A stretch of 64,000 nt of DNA from the NCBI RefSeq assembly GCF_031179285.1, contig NZ_JAPSHY010000002.1, forward strand, positions 1 through 64,000, read 5' to 3'. The stretch comes from Microbacterium sp. GTDB taxonomy: Bacteria > Actinomycetota > Actinomycetes > Actinomycetales > Microbacteriaceae. The translations under genes and the position numbers were made by a program. The notes beneath the pieces are model-generated. The model was not told the origin of the DNA. It saw only the letters and a list, made by a program, of their open reading frames with translations, and did no database searches. Positions 1 through 10,104 of the stretch are shown here, one piece after another; the first letter of the stretch is position 1; the number at the start of each line of letters is the position of its first letter.

Positions 1-60
1 ACCCTCGCCGCCACCATGGACGAGGGCGCCGACAAGGCCGCCGAGCTGGCGAACGCCTGA
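1..60 (+). CDS. sucC: Succinyl-CoA synthetase beta subunit, C-terminal end (partial)
   Basis: Only the last 19 codons and the TGA stop are inside the window; the reading frame ends ...AAELANA. Identity is inferred from position: the next gene 30 bases downstream is sucD, and sucC-sucD is the standard order. The tail composition (acidic and Ala-rich, [11 protein letters not shown]) is what SucC C-termini look like in actinobacteria. The enzyme would be the ATP-grasp subunit of the TCA-cycle ligase that couples succinyl-CoA cleavage to nucleoside triphosphate synthesis. Too little is present to judge domain integrity. Confidence 0.85.
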   Translation, partial: TLAATMDEGADKAAELANA

Positions 61-66
61 GCCTGA

Positions 67-993
<927 letters not shown>

Positions 994-1013
994 GCTGAGT
1001 TACGCTTGATTCG

Positions 1014-1041
1014 AAGGCCCCGGGCTCCACCCCGGGGCCTT
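1014..1041 (+). terminator. Hairpin terminator after sucCD
   Basis: Ten-base perfect stem AAGGCCCCGG / CCGGGGCCTT with an eight-base loop, 20 bases after the sucD stop, followed by TCGTCTT. This is the expected intrinsic terminator of the sucCD unit. Confidence 0.85.
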
Positions 1042-1087
1042 CGTCTTGCCTGACGGCTGGGGGGGTCCTTTCGCGGAGGATCCCAGG

Positions 1088-1122
1088 TTCTGCGGCCGTT
1101 TCGGGCCGCAGCGGCCGCAGAA
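1088..1122. repeat. Palindromic intergenic repeat, copy 1 (TTCTGCGGCC family)
   Basis: Inverted repeat TTCTGCGGCCG (1088-1098) / CGGCCGCAGAA (1112-1122) with a 13-base middle. It lies between the convergent sucD and tetR genes. The same arms recur at 16734-16788 and 17817-17851, so this is a dispersed family rather than an isolated terminator. Confidence 0.7.
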
Positions 1123-1164
1123 GTTCGATATCGCCGCACAAGTTCAGGTGCCGACGCGTCGACT

Positions 1165-1746
1165 TCAGGATCGCCGCGGCACGACGGCATCCAGCAGCAG
1201 ATCGAGCGCCTGATGCGCCTGTGCAGCCGACGCGGCGTCATCCGGATGCGCCGACAACCACAGGGCGAGTTCGTTCATGGCGCCGGAGAGGGCGGCCGTG
1301 ACCGTGTCGAGGAGCGCGGGCGGGATGCCGGCCTCGGCCAGTCCCTCGCGCAACTGCGCGGCGGGGCCGTCGGCGTCGAGGCGCCGCCACTGCTCCCAAC
1401 TCAGCACGGCCGGGCCGTCGACCAGCAGCACACGGGCGGCGGCGTCGCGGGTGATGCCGTCGAGGAAGGCGTGGCTGCCGAGGCGGAGCGCTTCGGCGGG
1501 GTCCTGCTCGGCGGTGGCTGCCACGATCGACTCGGCAAGAGTCTGCTGCTGGGCTCTCGCCACGGCGGTGAACAGCCCGGGTTTCGACGAGTAGTGGTGG
1601 TAGACCGCGCCGCGGGTCACCCCCGCCGCGTGGGCGATGTCGTCGACGGACGCCGCAGCGAACCCGGTCGCCGAGAAGTGGCGGGTGGCGACATCGAGGA
1701 TCCGATGCGCTGTCGCGGCAGCCTCGGCTGCGGATGCTCTGGGCAT
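1165..1746 (-). CDS. TetR family transcriptional regulator
   Basis: 193 residues with a TetR N-terminal DNA-binding domain over about residues 12-60 (ILDVATRHFSATGFAAASVDDIAHAAGV, then the recognition helix TRGAVYHHYSSKPGLF). The C-terminal ligand domain is not diagnostic of an inducer. It is read divergently from a VOC-family gene at 1821, and the 74-base gap holds a 20-base palindrome, so it most likely represses itself and that gene. The ATG has an AAAGGAA Shine-Dalgarno in front. The specific ligand is unknown. Confidence 0.93.
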   Translation of the reverse strand: MPRASAAEAAATAHRILDVATRHFSATGFAAASVDDIAHAAGVTRGAVYHHYSSKPGLFTAVARAQQQTLAESIVAATAEQDPAEALRLGSHAFLDGITRDAAARVLLVDGPAVLSWEQWRRLDADGPAAQLREGLAEAGIPPALLDTVTAALSGAMNELALWLSAHPDDAASAAQAHQALDLLLDAVVPRRS

Positions 1747-1775
1747 GGGGTTCCTTTACGTGCGTCGTGTATGTA

Positions 1776-1795
1776 TTGTAGCTGTACAGATACAA
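1776..1795. promoter_or_regulatory. Probable TetR operator
   Basis: TTGTAGCTGTACAGATACAA is a 20-base palindrome with a single mismatched pair (positions 6 and 15) and the core CTGTACAG. It sits between the divergent tetR and VOC starts. Position and symmetry fit a TetR dimer site; binding is inferred. Confidence 0.75.
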
Positions 1796-1820
1796 ACACA
1801 ACGTATGTAAAGGAGAGATC

Positions 1821-2243
1821 ATGCAGGTCACGAGCTTCTACCCGGTGCTGATGGTGGACGATGTCGCCGCGACAGCGCAGTTCTACCGCGATGTTCTCGG
1901 CTTCGTGACGACGTTCGAGGCGGACTGGTATGTGAGCCTTCGGTTCGACGGTGGCGAATTGGCGATTCTCGACCACCGCCACGAGACGATCCCCGCCGGC
2001 TTCCGCAGGCCAGTGACCGGCTTGCTGCTGAACGTCGAGGTGCCGGACGCGACCGCCGAGCACGAGCGTCTGGTGGGCGCGATGGAGCTCGTCGAGCGTC
2101 TTCCGCTGCGTGATGAGGCGTTCGGTCAGCGCCACTTCATCGTCGAGGCGCCTGGCGGCGTGCTCATCGACGTGATCGAGCCGATCGAGCCCTCCGAGGA
2201 GTTCGCCGCCGCCTATGCCGGAGGGGCGACAGCCGGACGCTGA
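1821..2243 (+). CDS. VOC superfamily (glyoxalase/bleomycin-resistance-like) protein
   Basis: 140 residues, one vicinal-oxygen-chelate module. The start [28 protein letters not shown] is the typical first beta-alpha unit of the fold, and the end [16 protein letters not shown] carries the usual C-terminal strand. A good AAAGGAGA site precedes the ATG. It is the likely target of the divergent TetR regulator. Members act as metal-dependent lyases or dioxygenases, or simply bind and sequester drugs; the substrate cannot be read from sequence. The last 31 bases overlap the converging methyltransferase gene. Confidence 0.88.
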   Translation: MQVTSFYPVLMVDDVAATAQFYRDVLGFVTTFEADWYVSLRFDGGELAILDHRHETIPAGFRRPVTGLLLNVEVPDATAEHERLVGAMELVERLPLRDEAFGQRHFIVEAPGGVLIDVIEPIEPSEEFAAAYAGGATAGR

Positions 2244-3169
2244 CCGTGCCCGTCCATCCGTTCCCAGATCTTCGCGACGTGGCGCGCGTCGGTGCCGCAG
2301 CATCCGCCGACGACCCGAACCGCAGGAAGCTTCTTCAACAGGTCCGCCATCGTGGCGGCGAGGTCGGCCGGATCGCCTTCGTCGAGCTCGTCAGCCTCGT
2401 CGAGCTCGGCATGCGAGAGCCGTGAGGCATTGGGGCGGATGCCGATGATCCGGCTCGCGGTCTCGGGCTGCACGGCCAGAGCGAGGTGATCGGGATGAGC
2501 GCAGTTGAGCAGATACCCGTCCGGGGCGGCGATCGCGTCGACGTGATCGATCGTGTCGGCGAGAGTGCGTCCTGACGGCAGCAGGCCGTCCGTCTCGACG
2601 GTGAAGGAGATCTCCACCGGCACTCCGGCCTCCCTGGCCGCGCGGACGACCCCGGCGGCTTCGGCGGCATCCGTGAGCGTGTACGCCGCGATGACGTGGG
2701 CGCCGGCGTCGGCGAGGGCGCGCACCTGCGGCAGATGGTAGGCGTGGGCATCGTCTGCGCCGGTGACCGCGTCCCAGGAGCCCGGTCGATAGCCGTCACC
2801 TCGGGGCCCGATCATCCCGACGATGCGCACTTCGGGCAGATCCCGGTACTCCGCGGCGATCTCTCGAAGAAGCGTGATCGCATCGGCGTTGATGCGCCGA
2901 AGAGCTGCAGCGTCGTAGCCGAGCCGGAGGCCCCAGTCGGCGCTGGCCCGCCACGTGGCGGATTCGAGTCTCAGACCCGCCCCGTGTGCGCGAGCGATCT
3001 CGGCGTACCCGCGGTAGTAGTCCCGCAACAGGTCGCGGCCGCGGTCGTCGTCGAGCAGGACGAAGGCGGCGAAGTCGGGCAGGTCGACGCCGTGATGGAA
3101 GATCAGATCGGTCTCGAGCCCGCCATCGGTCACGAGGCGGGTTCGCGCTGCCGTGTCGGCTGCCGACAT
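2213..3169 (-). CDS. mmuM: Homocysteine S-methyltransferase family protein
   Basis: 318 residues, the full length of the MmuM/YagD family. It has the start [13 protein letters not shown], the barrel motif [11 protein letters not shown], and the three-Cys zinc site: LLNCAHP in the middle and [10 protein letters not shown] near the C-terminus. These enzymes move a methyl group from S-methylmethionine (or SAM) to homocysteine, making methionine. The ATG is preceded by AAGG-containing sequence. Its 3' end overlaps the VOC gene by 31 bases on the other strand. The gene symbol is by family resemblance; substrate preference is not proven. Confidence 0.88.
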   Translation of the reverse strand: MSAADTAARTRLVTDGGLETDLIFHHGVDLPDFAAFVLLDDDRGRDLLRDYYRGYAEIARAHGAGLRLESATWRASADWGLRLGYDAAALRRINADAITLLREIAAEYRDLPEVRIVGMIGPRGDGYRPGSWDAVTGADDAHAYHLPQVRALADAGAHVIAAYTLTDAAEAAGVVRAAREAGVPVEISFTVETDGLLPSGRTLADTIDHVDAIAAPDGYLLNCAHPDHLALAVQPETASRIIGIRPNASRLSHAELDEADELDEGDPADLAATMADLLKKLPAVRVVGGCCGTDARHVAKIWERMDGHGQRPAVAPPA

Positions 3170-3252
3170 CGCTTCACCTTCTCCCTTGGAGGTGCTTCCG
3201 GTCTACCAGAGGCGCGCCGTCGCCGCCACCGGTTACATCGCCCGCGAACGCA

Positions 3253-3282
3253 GAGGGGCGGATGCCGCAGCATCCGCCCCTC
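3253..3282 (-). terminator. Hairpin terminator after the AzgA-type permease
   Basis: Perfect 13-base stem GAGGGGCGGATGC / GCATCCGCCCCTC with a four-base loop, located 16 bases past the permease stop on the minus strand. No U-tract follows, which is common in this GC-rich genome. The stem includes the GGATGC word seen in other hairpins here. Confidence 0.75.
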
Positions 3283-3298
3283 CGGTGCGAGCCTCGTC

Positions 3299-4777
3299 TC
3301 AGATGCCGACGCCGAACAACGCCTCGATCGGCCCTCGTGCGAAGAAGATCAGGAAGCCTGCCCCGACCACCCACAGCAGCGGGCTGATGCTTCGCGCGCG
3401 CCCAGAGAAGGCGTGGATGAGGACCCAGCTGACGAAGCCCGCGCCGATGCCGTTCGCGATCGAGTAAGTCAGCGGCATGACCGAGACCGTCAGGAACACG
3501 GGCAGCAGCACGCGGAAGTCGGCGAAGTCGATGTGCCGGATCTGCGCCATCATCATCGCGCCGACGATGATCAGCGCGGCGGCGGCGATCTCGGTCGGCA
3601 CGATCGACGTCAGCGGGGTGAAGAACATCGCGACCAGGAACACGAGGCCGGTGACGACGTTGGCGAGCCCGGTGCGCGCGCCCTCGCCGATGCCGGCACC
3701 CGACTCGATGAACACGGTGCTTGACGACGACGAGGTCGCACCACCGGCGATCGCGCCGACGCCCTCGACCACGAGAGCCGACTTGATGCGGGGGAAGTCG
3801 CCGTTGTCGTCGGCGAGGTTCGCCTCTTTCGCGAGCCCCGTCATCGTGCCCATGGCATCGAAGAAGTTGGTGAACAGCAGGGTGAAGACGATCATCACGA
3901 TGGCGACGAGGCTGACCTTGCCGAGATCGAACGAGAAATCGACGGCACCGATCAGGCTCAGGTCGGGAACACTGACGGGCGAGCCGGTCAGCGCGGGCAC
4001 CGTCAGTCCCCAGCCGCCCGCATTGACGACGTTGCCCTCGTCGTCGAATCCGCGCGGGCCGATCTGCCAGATCGCCTCGACGATGACGGCGAGCACCGTG
4101 CCGCCGATCAGTCCGATCAGCATCCCGCCCTTGATGCGCAGGGCGACGAGGATGCCGGTGATGATGAGAGTGACCACGAAGAGCAGGCTCGGCACGGTCG
4201 CGACGGATCCGTTCACGCCCAATCCCACGGGAGGAGAGGATGCTCCCGTGGCGGTGACGAAGCCCGAGTTGACGAACCCGATGAACGCGATGAAGAGGCC
4301 GATGCCGACCGTGATCGCGATCTTCAGCTGGAACGGCACGGCGTCGAAGATCGCCTTCCGCAGCCCGGTCGCTGCCAGCAGCACGATGATGGCACCGTTG
4401 ATCATCACCAGCGCCATCGCCTCCGGCCAGGTGACCTGGCCGACGACCGAGAAGGCCACGAAGGCGTTGATCCCGAGGCCCGCGGCGAAGCCGAAGGGCA
4501 GGCGCGTCACGAGTCCGAACAGGATCGTCATCACGCCGGCGGTGAGGGCCGTGGCCGCCCCCACCGCGTTGAAGTCGAGCATGTCGCCGGCGACGTCTGG
4601 CTTGCCGGAAAGGATGATCGGGTTGAGGATCACGATGTAGGCCATCGTGACGAACGTCACCAGGCCCCCTCGGATCTCGGTGCTGACCGTCGAGCCGCGC
4701 CTGCTGATCTCGAAGAAGCGGTCCAGTGCGTTGGCGGGCTCTGCGGGCGCCTGGCGGGTGGGTGGGGCAGTTGTCAT
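3299..4777 (-). CDS. NCS2/AzgA-type purine (adenine, guanine, hypoxanthine) permease
   Basis: 492 residues when started at the ATG at 4777 (MTTAPPTRQAPAEP...), which has a GGAGG site in front; the open frame continues upstream but that part is not protein-like. Family signatures are STEIRGGLVTFVTMAYI near the N-terminus, GLGINAFVAFSVVG, NFFDAMGTMTGLAKEANL and SSSSSTVFIESGAGIGEGARTG. About 12 to 14 membrane segments are evident. AzgA/PbuG proteins import purine bases by proton symport. Close to purN and purH it fits purine economy: salvage from outside, synthesis inside. Which base is preferred is not visible. Confidence 0.93.
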   Translation of the reverse strand: MTTAPPTRQAPAEPANALDRFFEISRRGSTVSTEIRGGLVTFVTMAYIVILNPIILSGKPDVAGDMLDFNAVGAATALTAGVMTILFGLVTRLPFGFAAGLGINAFVAFSVVGQVTWPEAMALVMINGAIIVLLAATGLRKAIFDAVPFQLKIAITVGIGLFIAFIGFVNSGFVTATGASSPPVGLGVNGSVATVPSLLFVVTLIITGILVALRIKGGMLIGLIGGTVLAVIVEAIWQIGPRGFDDEGNVVNAGGWGLTVPALTGSPVSVPDLSLIGAVDFSFDLGKVSLVAIVMIVFTLLFTNFFDAMGTMTGLAKEANLADDNGDFPRIKSALVVEGVGAIAGGATSSSSSTVFIESGAGIGEGARTGLANVVTGLVFLVAMFFTPLTSIVPTEIAAAALIIVGAMMMAQIRHIDFADFRVLLPVFLTVSVMPLTYSIANGIGAGFVSWVLIHAFSGRARSISPLLWVVGAGFLIFFARGPIEALFGVGI

Positions 4778-4868
4778 CGGGAAACCTCCGGAGAAGACGC
4801 TATCGTGTCGCCCGCACCGCGCGCGCCCCCAGGAGCAGCCGGGGTTCTCGTCGTAGTCTCGATTCGAC

Positions 4869-6248
4869 ATGCAACGCCTCCTCGTCGCGCTCCTCGCCGC
4901 CGTCGACGCTGCCATCGCGGCAGGGGTCGGCCTCGCCGCGCTGCTCGCTCCGCTGACCCTGCTCTGGACGATCGCCTTCGGGGCGACGGCCGACTGGGGA
5001 GCGCTCTGGCCGCTCACGGGCACGCTGTGGCAGTTCGGGCACGGCGTTCCGCTCGACGTCACGGTGCCGCCGGACGTGGTCACCGTCATCGGGGTGGCGC
5101 CGGAGGCTGCGTCTTTCGTCGTCTCGGTCACTCCGCTCGCCTTTCTGCTCTTCACGCTGCTGTTCGCTGCGCGTTCCGGCGCCCGGGCGGCGCGCGCCGG
5201 TGCATGGCTGCTCGGGTCCGTGGGTGGGGCTGCGGCCTTCGCCGCGATCGCCGCCGCGGTGGCCCTCACTGCCCGGTTGGATGTCGTCCGGACCCCGCTC
5301 GTGCTGTCGGTCCTCCTGCCGGCAGCCGTCTACCTCGTCGGCGCTCTGGCCGGCGCGATACGGGTGGCGTGGGAGAACGGTGACGAGGGGCTGCTGGATC
5401 GGGTGCGAGACGTCGTCGACAGCTGGGCCGACTGGGGTCCGGTGCCCGCGTCCGCGGTTCGGGGCGCGGCATTCGCCACGGTCGCGCTCTTCGGCGCCTC
5501 GGCGGTGGCGGTGGCGGTGATGACCCTTCTGCGCGGGGGAGAGGTCGTCGCCCTGTTCGAGGCGGCACGGGTCGACATCCTCGGGGCGACCGTCATCACG
5601 CTCGGGCATCTCGCGTATGTGCCCACGCTGATCGTCTGGGCGGCATCGTGGCTCGCCGGGCCCGGTTTCTCGGTCGGAGTCGGTACGGCGGTCTCGCCTG
5701 CGGGGACGCAGCTCGGCGTCGTTCCCGGCATCCCCGTCCTCGGCCTCCTGCCGGAGAACAGCTCGATCTGGATGCTCATCGTCATCATCGTCCCGATCGC
5801 GGCGGGAGCCGTCGCCGGTTGGGCCGTGCGTTCACGCCTCGTGTGGGAGGGGACGCCACTGGGCTTCTGGCCGCGGGCCGTCATCGCGGTGAGTATCGCG
5901 ATGCTCACCGCGGGCGTCGCCGCGGTCGCCGCGCTTCTCGCCGGCGGTTCGATGGGACCCGGAAGGCTGGCGGATGCCGGCCCTGCCGTCGGGCCGTTCG
6001 CCCTTGCCATCGGGGCCGAGGTTCTCGTCGGCGCCGCCATCCTGCTGCTGTCACCGCGCAACCGGGATGAGCTCGCCGAGGAGCGTACCGATCGGTGGGT
6101 GGCCGAGATGGCGGCATCCGAGGCCCCTGCCATCGCGGACGCGGATGCCGGCGCGGGTGCCGGTGCGGAGCATGAGACCGTTCCGTTGGACGACCTCCGA
6201 GACGCTTTCAGAGCCTCAGTGCGCAAGCCCGCGGATCCCGCTGATTGA
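4869..6248 (+). CDS. PerM-like DUF6350 integral membrane protein
   Basis: 459 residues, dominated by about nine to ten hydrophobic segments, ending in an acidic cytoplasmic tail rich in Ala, Asp and Glu. The sequence and its place between sucCD and purN-purH match the DUF6350 / PerM family; in Mycobacterium the same neighbourhood holds perM, whose product supports cell division and envelope integrity. The ATG at 4869 has a TAGTCT -10-like box nine bases before it, so the transcript probably has almost no leader. Function here is by synteny and family only. Confidence 0.85.
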   Translation: MQRLLVALLAAVDAAIAAGVGLAALLAPLTLLWTIAFGATADWGALWPLTGTLWQFGHGVPLDVTVPPDVVTVIGVAPEAASFVVSVTPLAFLLFTLLFAARSGARAARAGAWLLGSVGGAAAFAAIAAAVALTARLDVVRTPLVLSVLLPAAVYLVGALAGAIRVAWENGDEGLLDRVRDVVDSWADWGPVPASAVRGAAFATVALFGASAVAVAVMTLLRGGEVVALFEAARVDILGATVITLGHLAYVPTLIVWAASWLAGPGFSVGVGTAVSPAGTQLGVVPGIPVLGLLPENSSIWMLIVIIVPIAAGAVAGWAVRSRLVWEGTPLGFWPRAVIAVSIAMLTAGVAAVAALLAGGSMGPGRLADAGPAVGPFALAIGAEVLVGAAILLLSPRNRDELAEERTDRWVAEMAASEAPAIADADAGAGAGAEHETVPLDDLRDAFRASVRKPADPAD

Positions 6249-6321
6249 GGGGGCTCCGCGGCCGTCGTGCCCGCGGCACGCATGACCGGGGCGCGAATGC
6301 CGGACCGCTGAGTGCGATTCG

Positions 6322-6351
6322 GTCATGCATTCCGTCGCACGTCATGCATTC
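6322..6351 (+). repeat. Paired GTCATGCATTC direct repeats upstream of purN
   Basis: The 11-mer GTCATGCATTC occurs at 6322-6332 and 6341-6351, in phase 19 bases apart, inside the 173-base gap between the PerM-like gene and purN. The following bases are also partly alike. Two spaced direct copies close to a promoter suggest a regulator site; no regulator can be named. Confidence 0.45.
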
Positions 6352-6409
6352 GGTGCGGTGTGGTGCACCGGGCCGTCCGGCTCGGAACGGTCGTCTGTTC
6401 GTGCGCCGG

Positions 6410-6415
6410 TAGACT
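6410..6415 (+). promoter_or_regulatory. Leaderless-type -10 box of purN
   Basis: TAGACT is followed by six bases and then the GTG start of purN at 6422. This spacing puts the transcription start on or next to the start codon, and no Shine-Dalgarno is present. Confidence 0.6.
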
Positions 6416-6421
6416 GTCCGG

Positions 6422-7021
6422 GTGCTCACGGTCGCCGTTCTCATCTCGGGCACCGGCTCGAACCTTCGTGCCCTTCTCGAGGCCGCTCGTCACCCCGATT
6501 TCCCCGCCAGGGTGGTCGTGGTCGGCGCCGACCGCGAAGCAGACGGGCTCGCGCATGCCGAGGCATTCGGCATCCCCAGCTTCACCGTCCCCTGGCACGA
6601 GCACGACAGCCGCGAGGCCTGGGGTGAGGAACTCCTGCGTCAGCTCGCCGTCTGGACGCCCGATCTCGTGGTGCTGAGCGGACTCATGCGGCTGCTGCCG
6701 CCGGCGGTCGTCTCGGCCTATTCGCCACGACTCATCAACACGCATCCGGCGTACCTGCCGGAGTTTCCCGGTGCCCACGGCGTCCGCGATGCGCTCGCCG
6801 CCGGCGTCACCGAGACCGGGGCCAGCGTTATCGTCGTCGATGACGGCGTCGACTCCGGACCGATCCTCGCGCAGGAGCGGGTGGCGGTTCTGCCCGGCGA
6901 CACCGAGCACACCCTGCATGAGCGCATCAAACCCGTCGAACGTCGCCTGCTCATCGACGTGATCCGCCGCATCGCCACCGGCGAGCTGCCGCTGAGCGCG
7001 GCATCCTCACCTGCCAACTGA
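6422..7021 (+). CDS. purN: Phosphoribosylglycinamide formyltransferase (GAR transformylase)
   Basis: 199 residues with the complete PurN core: [16 protein letters not shown] phosphate loop, the catalytic stretch [22 protein letters not shown] (His of the HP pair), and [18 protein letters not shown] with the catalytic Asp. It transfers a formyl group from 10-formyl-THF to GAR, the third step of purine synthesis. It starts with GTG and no visible ribosome site, consistent with a leaderless message. purH follows after 36 bases and is presumably co-transcribed. Confidence 0.97.
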   Translation: MLTVAVLISGTGSNLRALLEAARHPDFPARVVVVGADREADGLAHAEAFGIPSFTVPWHEHDSREAWGEELLRQLAVWTPDLVVLSGLMRLLPPAVVSAYSPRLINTHPAYLPEFPGAHGVRDALAAGVTETGASVIVVDDGVDSGPILAQERVAVLPGDTEHTLHERIKPVERRLLIDVIRRIATGELPLSAASSPAN

Positions 7022-7057
7022 CCACCGACGCACGCCCTACGCCCGAAGGAGCCCACC

Positions 7058-8665
7058 ATGGCCGGCCCCCGACACGACCCCTCGCTGTACCGCGATCGCG
7101 ACACGGTGCCGATCCGCCGCGCGCTGCTGTCGGTGAGTGACAAGAGCCGCCTGCTCGACCTCGCGGCAGCGCTCGCCGAAACGGGCGCCGAGATCGTCTC
7201 GACCGGCTCCACTGCGGCCACGATCCGCGAAGCCGGGTTCGAGGTGACAGACGTCGCCTCGGTCACCGGGGTGCCAGAGATGCTGGACGGTCGCGTGAAG
7301 ACGCTGCACCCGGCCGTGCATGCCGGGCTTCTCGCCGACCTCCGTCTCGAGGACCACGAGGGCCAGCTCGAGAACTTCGGCATCGAGCCGTTCGAGCTCG
7401 TGGTGGTGAACCTCTACCCGTTCGTCGAGACCGTGGCTTCGGGCGCCGTGGGTGACGACGTCGTCGAGCAGATCGACATCGGCGGACCGGCCATGGTGCG
7501 CGCCTCGGCGAAGAACCACGCGAACGTCGCGATCGTCGTCTCGCCGGAGTCGTATCCGGCCGTCATCGACGCCATCCGCGCCGGCGGTACGACGCTGGCC
7601 CAGCGCCGCGAGCTGGCCGCTCGCGCCTTCGCGCACACCGCCGCCTACGACACCGCGGTGGCGTCGTGGTTCGCCGAGGGCACGCTCAACGAGCCGGGCG
7701 ACCTGCCGGCGCACCTGACCATTCAGGCGGAGCGCCTCGCGACCCTGCGGTACGGCGAGAACTCGCACCAGCGAGCCGCCATCTACACCCGCGTCGGCGG
7801 GCACGGCATCGCGCAGGCGACGCAGCTGCAGGGCAAGGAGATGTCGTACAACAACTACGTGGACGCGGATGCCGCGCTCCGCGCCGCCTACGACATGGTG
7901 CTGCCGTCGGTGGCGATCATCAAGCACGCCAACCCCTGCGGCATCGCGACCACGGCGCCCAATGCGCTGGACCCGATCGCCAGCGCTCACCTGCGCGCAC
8001 ACGAATGCGACCCGGTGTCGGCGTACGGCGGCGTGATCGCTGCGAACGGAACCGTCACGTTGAAGATGGCCGAGAACCTCAAGGACATCTTCACCGAGGT
8101 CATCGTCGCGCCCTCGTTCGAACCGGCGGCCCTCGAGGTCTTCAAGGCCAAGAAGAACCTCCGTCTGCTGCAGCTGCCGGAGGACTGGCAGCAGGAGCGG
8201 ATGGACGTCCGTCTGGTATCGGGCGGCCTGCTGCTGCAGGATGCCGATCGCTTCCCCGACGACATCGTGTCGGTGGCGAAGAACTGGGAGCTCGTGTCGG
8301 GTGAGCGGCCCAGCGACCAGGAGATGGAGAATCTCATCTTCGCGTGGAAGGCCTGCCGTGCCGTGAAGTCCAACGCCATCGTTCTCGCCAAGGGCAACGC
8401 GACGGTGGGGGTCGGCATGGGTCAGGTGAACCGTGTCGACTCGTGTCGGCTGGCGGTCGAACGGGCCGGCGACCGCGCTGTGGGATCGGTGGCGGCGTCG
8501 GATGCGTTCTTCCCGTTCGCCGACGGCGCGCAGGTGCTCATCGACGCGGGGGTGACCGCGATCGTGCAGCCGGGCGGGTCGGTGCGCGATGAAGAGGTCG
8601 TGGATGCCGCGCGCAAGGCGGGCGTGACGATGTTCTTCACCGGGGAGCGGCACTTCTTCCACTGA
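7058..8665 (+). CDS. purH: Bifunctional AICAR formyltransferase / IMP cyclohydrolase
   Basis: 535 residues, full length for PurH. The N-terminal IMP cyclohydrolase domain begins [19 protein letters not shown] with [13 protein letters not shown] and [15 protein letters not shown]. The C-terminal AICAR transformylase has LRYGENSHQ, the [11 protein letters not shown] active-site Lys-His pair, and the end [14 protein letters not shown]...[14 protein letters not shown]. It performs the last two steps to IMP, using 10-formyl-THF. GAAGGAG precedes the ATG. It shares the transcription unit with purN; ZTP/AICAR, the substrate side of this enzyme, is what the riboswitch at 45172 senses. Confidence 0.98.
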   Translation: MAGPRHDPSLYRDRDTVPIRRALLSVSDKSRLLDLAAALAETGAEIVSTGSTAATIREAGFEVTDVASVTGVPEMLDGRVKTLHPAVHAGLLADLRLEDHEGQLENFGIEPFELVVVNLYPFVETVASGAVGDDVVEQIDIGGPAMVRASAKNHANVAIVVSPESYPAVIDAIRAGGTTLAQRRELAARAFAHTAAYDTAVASWFAEGTLNEPGDLPAHLTIQAERLATLRYGENSHQRAAIYTRVGGHGIAQATQLQGKEMSYNNYVDADAALRAAYDMVLPSVAIIKHANPCGIATTAPNALDPIASAHLRAHECDPVSAYGGVIAANGTVTLKMAENLKDIFTEVIVAPSFEPAALEVFKAKKNLRLLQLPEDWQQERMDVRLVSGGLLLQDADRFPDDIVSVAKNWELVSGERPSDQEMENLIFAWKACRAVKSNAIVLAKGNATVGVGMGQVNRVDSCRLAVERAGDRAVGSVAASDAFFPFADGAQVLIDAGVTAIVQPGGSVRDEEVVDAARKAGVTMFFTGERHFFH

Positions 8666-8703
8666 GGATGCCGGTTCTCGCGGGCACCGGGTAGGTTGTC
8701 TGG

Positions 8704-9123
8704 ATGCGCCCGTCGAGATGTGCCGTTTCGATGATCGCCCTGGTCGTCGTCGCGGTGCCGCTCGCCGGCTGCTCGGCCGACACCCTGATCTGGGGTGCTG
8801 ACGGCGCGAGAGTGATCTCCACGACGGAGCAGCTTGTGCAGCTCGCGAAAGACGGCGAGGGTGATCGGCTGGCGTGCCCGGGGGCCGTCGCGGATTTCGG
8901 CGGAGCTGACGACTGGGAAGCCCTCTCGGCGGGCGAGCCGGAGCGGTTCCACGCAGACTACTGGCCCGAGCAGGAGGCGTTGGACCCGGTGTGGAACATC
9001 AATCTCGAACTCGGAGGCGACAGCGCCGAGCCGGGTCTGGTGTTCCCCGGTGACGTGTTCTATCGCGAGACAGATGCCGGACTGTGCGTGATCGACGTCG
9101 CCTGGTCGACGGTGCTGGGCTGA
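8704..9123 (+). CDS. Small lipoprotein of unknown function
   Basis: 139 residues. The N-terminus is a lipoprotein signal with a lipobox LAGC, Cys23 being the lipidated residue (hydrophobic run IALVVVAVPLAGC). The mature part is acidic and contains two further cysteines (LACPG and DAGLCVI) that might pair. It belongs to no family I recognise. A TAGGTT box lies exactly six bases before the ATG, suggesting leaderless transcription. It is expected to be anchored to the outer face of the membrane. Confidence 0.75.
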   Translation: MRPSRCAVSMIALVVVAVPLAGCSADTLIWGADGARVISTTEQLVQLAKDGEGDRLACPGAVADFGGADDWEALSAGEPERFHADYWPEQEALDPVWNINLELGGDSAEPGLVFPGDVFYRETDAGLCVIDVAWSTVLG

Positions 9124-9163
9124 GGGGCACTGCGGTCTGCATCCGACGTCCGTTGGGCCTGTG

Positions 9164-9186
9164 CTTGACCTTGCCATAGTGTCAAG
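9164..9186 (+). promoter_or_regulatory. MerR-type operator/promoter spacer
   Basis: CTTGAC (9164-9169) and GTCAAG (9181-9186) form an inverted repeat around an 11-base core, 15 bases before the MerR-family start codon. MerR proteins bind such dyads between the -35 and -10 boxes. The TTGACC inside can serve as -35. Autoregulation is inferred from position. Confidence 0.65.
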
Positions 9187-9201
9187 CCCCAAGCTGGATC
9201 C

Positions 9202-10032
9202 ATGTACAGCATCGGGGAATTCGCAACGTTCGGTCGGGTCAGTGCGCGGATGTTGCGTCACTACGACGCCATCGGTCTTCTGAAACCGGCGCACATCGAC
9301 AGTTCTACGGGGTACCGAAGATACGGGATCTGGCAGCTGTCCGATCTCTCCCTCATCGCCAGTCTCCGCGATCTCGGCGTGGGGCTTCCCGCGATCGGGC
9401 TGATATTCACCTCGGGCGACCGTGATTCCGCCCTTCGCGCCGTGCTCACTGACCGCCGGACAGACCTGCTGGAGTCCATTCGCACCGACACGGATCGACT
9501 CGACCGCATCGAGACCCGACTGAAGGAGATAGGAGAACGCCCCATGGACAGGAGCATCGAGTACACCCCGATCGAGGAGCTCACCGTCTACGCCACCCAT
9601 GCCATTGCCGAAGGCGGTGGACCTGATCGAATCGGCGAGACCATCGCCACGCTGATCCCTCGACTCGATGAGGCGTTGGAGTCGGCCGGTCGGCCGCTGA
9701 TCGAACCGGGCATCTTCTGGTACGTCCCCGGAGAGGATTCCGACGATGTCGAGGTGCACATCTCATACATGGCCGAACCGGAAGCGACTCCTGGGCGCGG
9801 CTATGACGTGGTGCGGCTCCCTGCGGTACCGATGATGGCTCGGCTCCGCCACCACGGCGACATGTCGGGGATCGACGAGTCGTGGGCGGCTCTGATGTCG
9901 CAGATCGTCGCGGATGGATACGTGATGGCCACACCTACGCGAGAGGTCTATGTCCACGCGCCGGGTCACGAACCAGGCGCAGATTGGATCACGGAGCTTC
10001 AGGTGCCCGTGACGCGCGCTGAAACCCCATGA
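9202..10032 (+). CDS. MerR family regulator with GyrI-like effector domain
   Basis: 276 residues. Residues 1-70 are a MerR winged helix (MYSIGEFATFGRVSARMLRHYDAIGLLKPAHID..GYRRY), followed by a dimerisation helix to about residue 115. The C-terminal half (MDRSIEYTPIEELTVYATHA to the end) looks like a GyrI/SOUL-type small-molecule-binding domain, as in BmrR-like multidrug sensors. An inverted repeat just upstream suggests autoregulation. The DoxX-like gene starts 72 bases downstream and may be a target. Ligand unknown. Confidence 0.9.
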   Translation: MYSIGEFATFGRVSARMLRHYDAIGLLKPAHIDSSTGYRRYGIWQLSDLSLIASLRDLGVGLPAIGLIFTSGDRDSALRAVLTDRRTDLLESIRTDTDRLDRIETRLKEIGERPMDRSIEYTPIEELTVYATHAIAEGGGPDRIGETIATLIPRLDEALESAGRPLIEPGIFWYVPGEDSDDVEVHISYMAEPEATPGRGYDVVRLPAVPMMARLRHHGDMSGIDESWAALMSQIVADGYVMATPTREVYVHAPGHEPGADWITELQVPVTRAETP

Positions 10033-10104
10033 AGCCTCTTCGGTCGTCGGCGCAGGTCAACGGGGCCGGTCATCGTGCGGCACGCCAGGGAATGGAGGGC
10101 TGGG

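Noticed and set aside
4778..5269. 164-codon upstream extension of the purine permease frame
   Set aside because: Antisense to the PerM-like gene; low-complexity Ala/Ser/Pro translation; a good ribosome site precedes the ATG at 4777.
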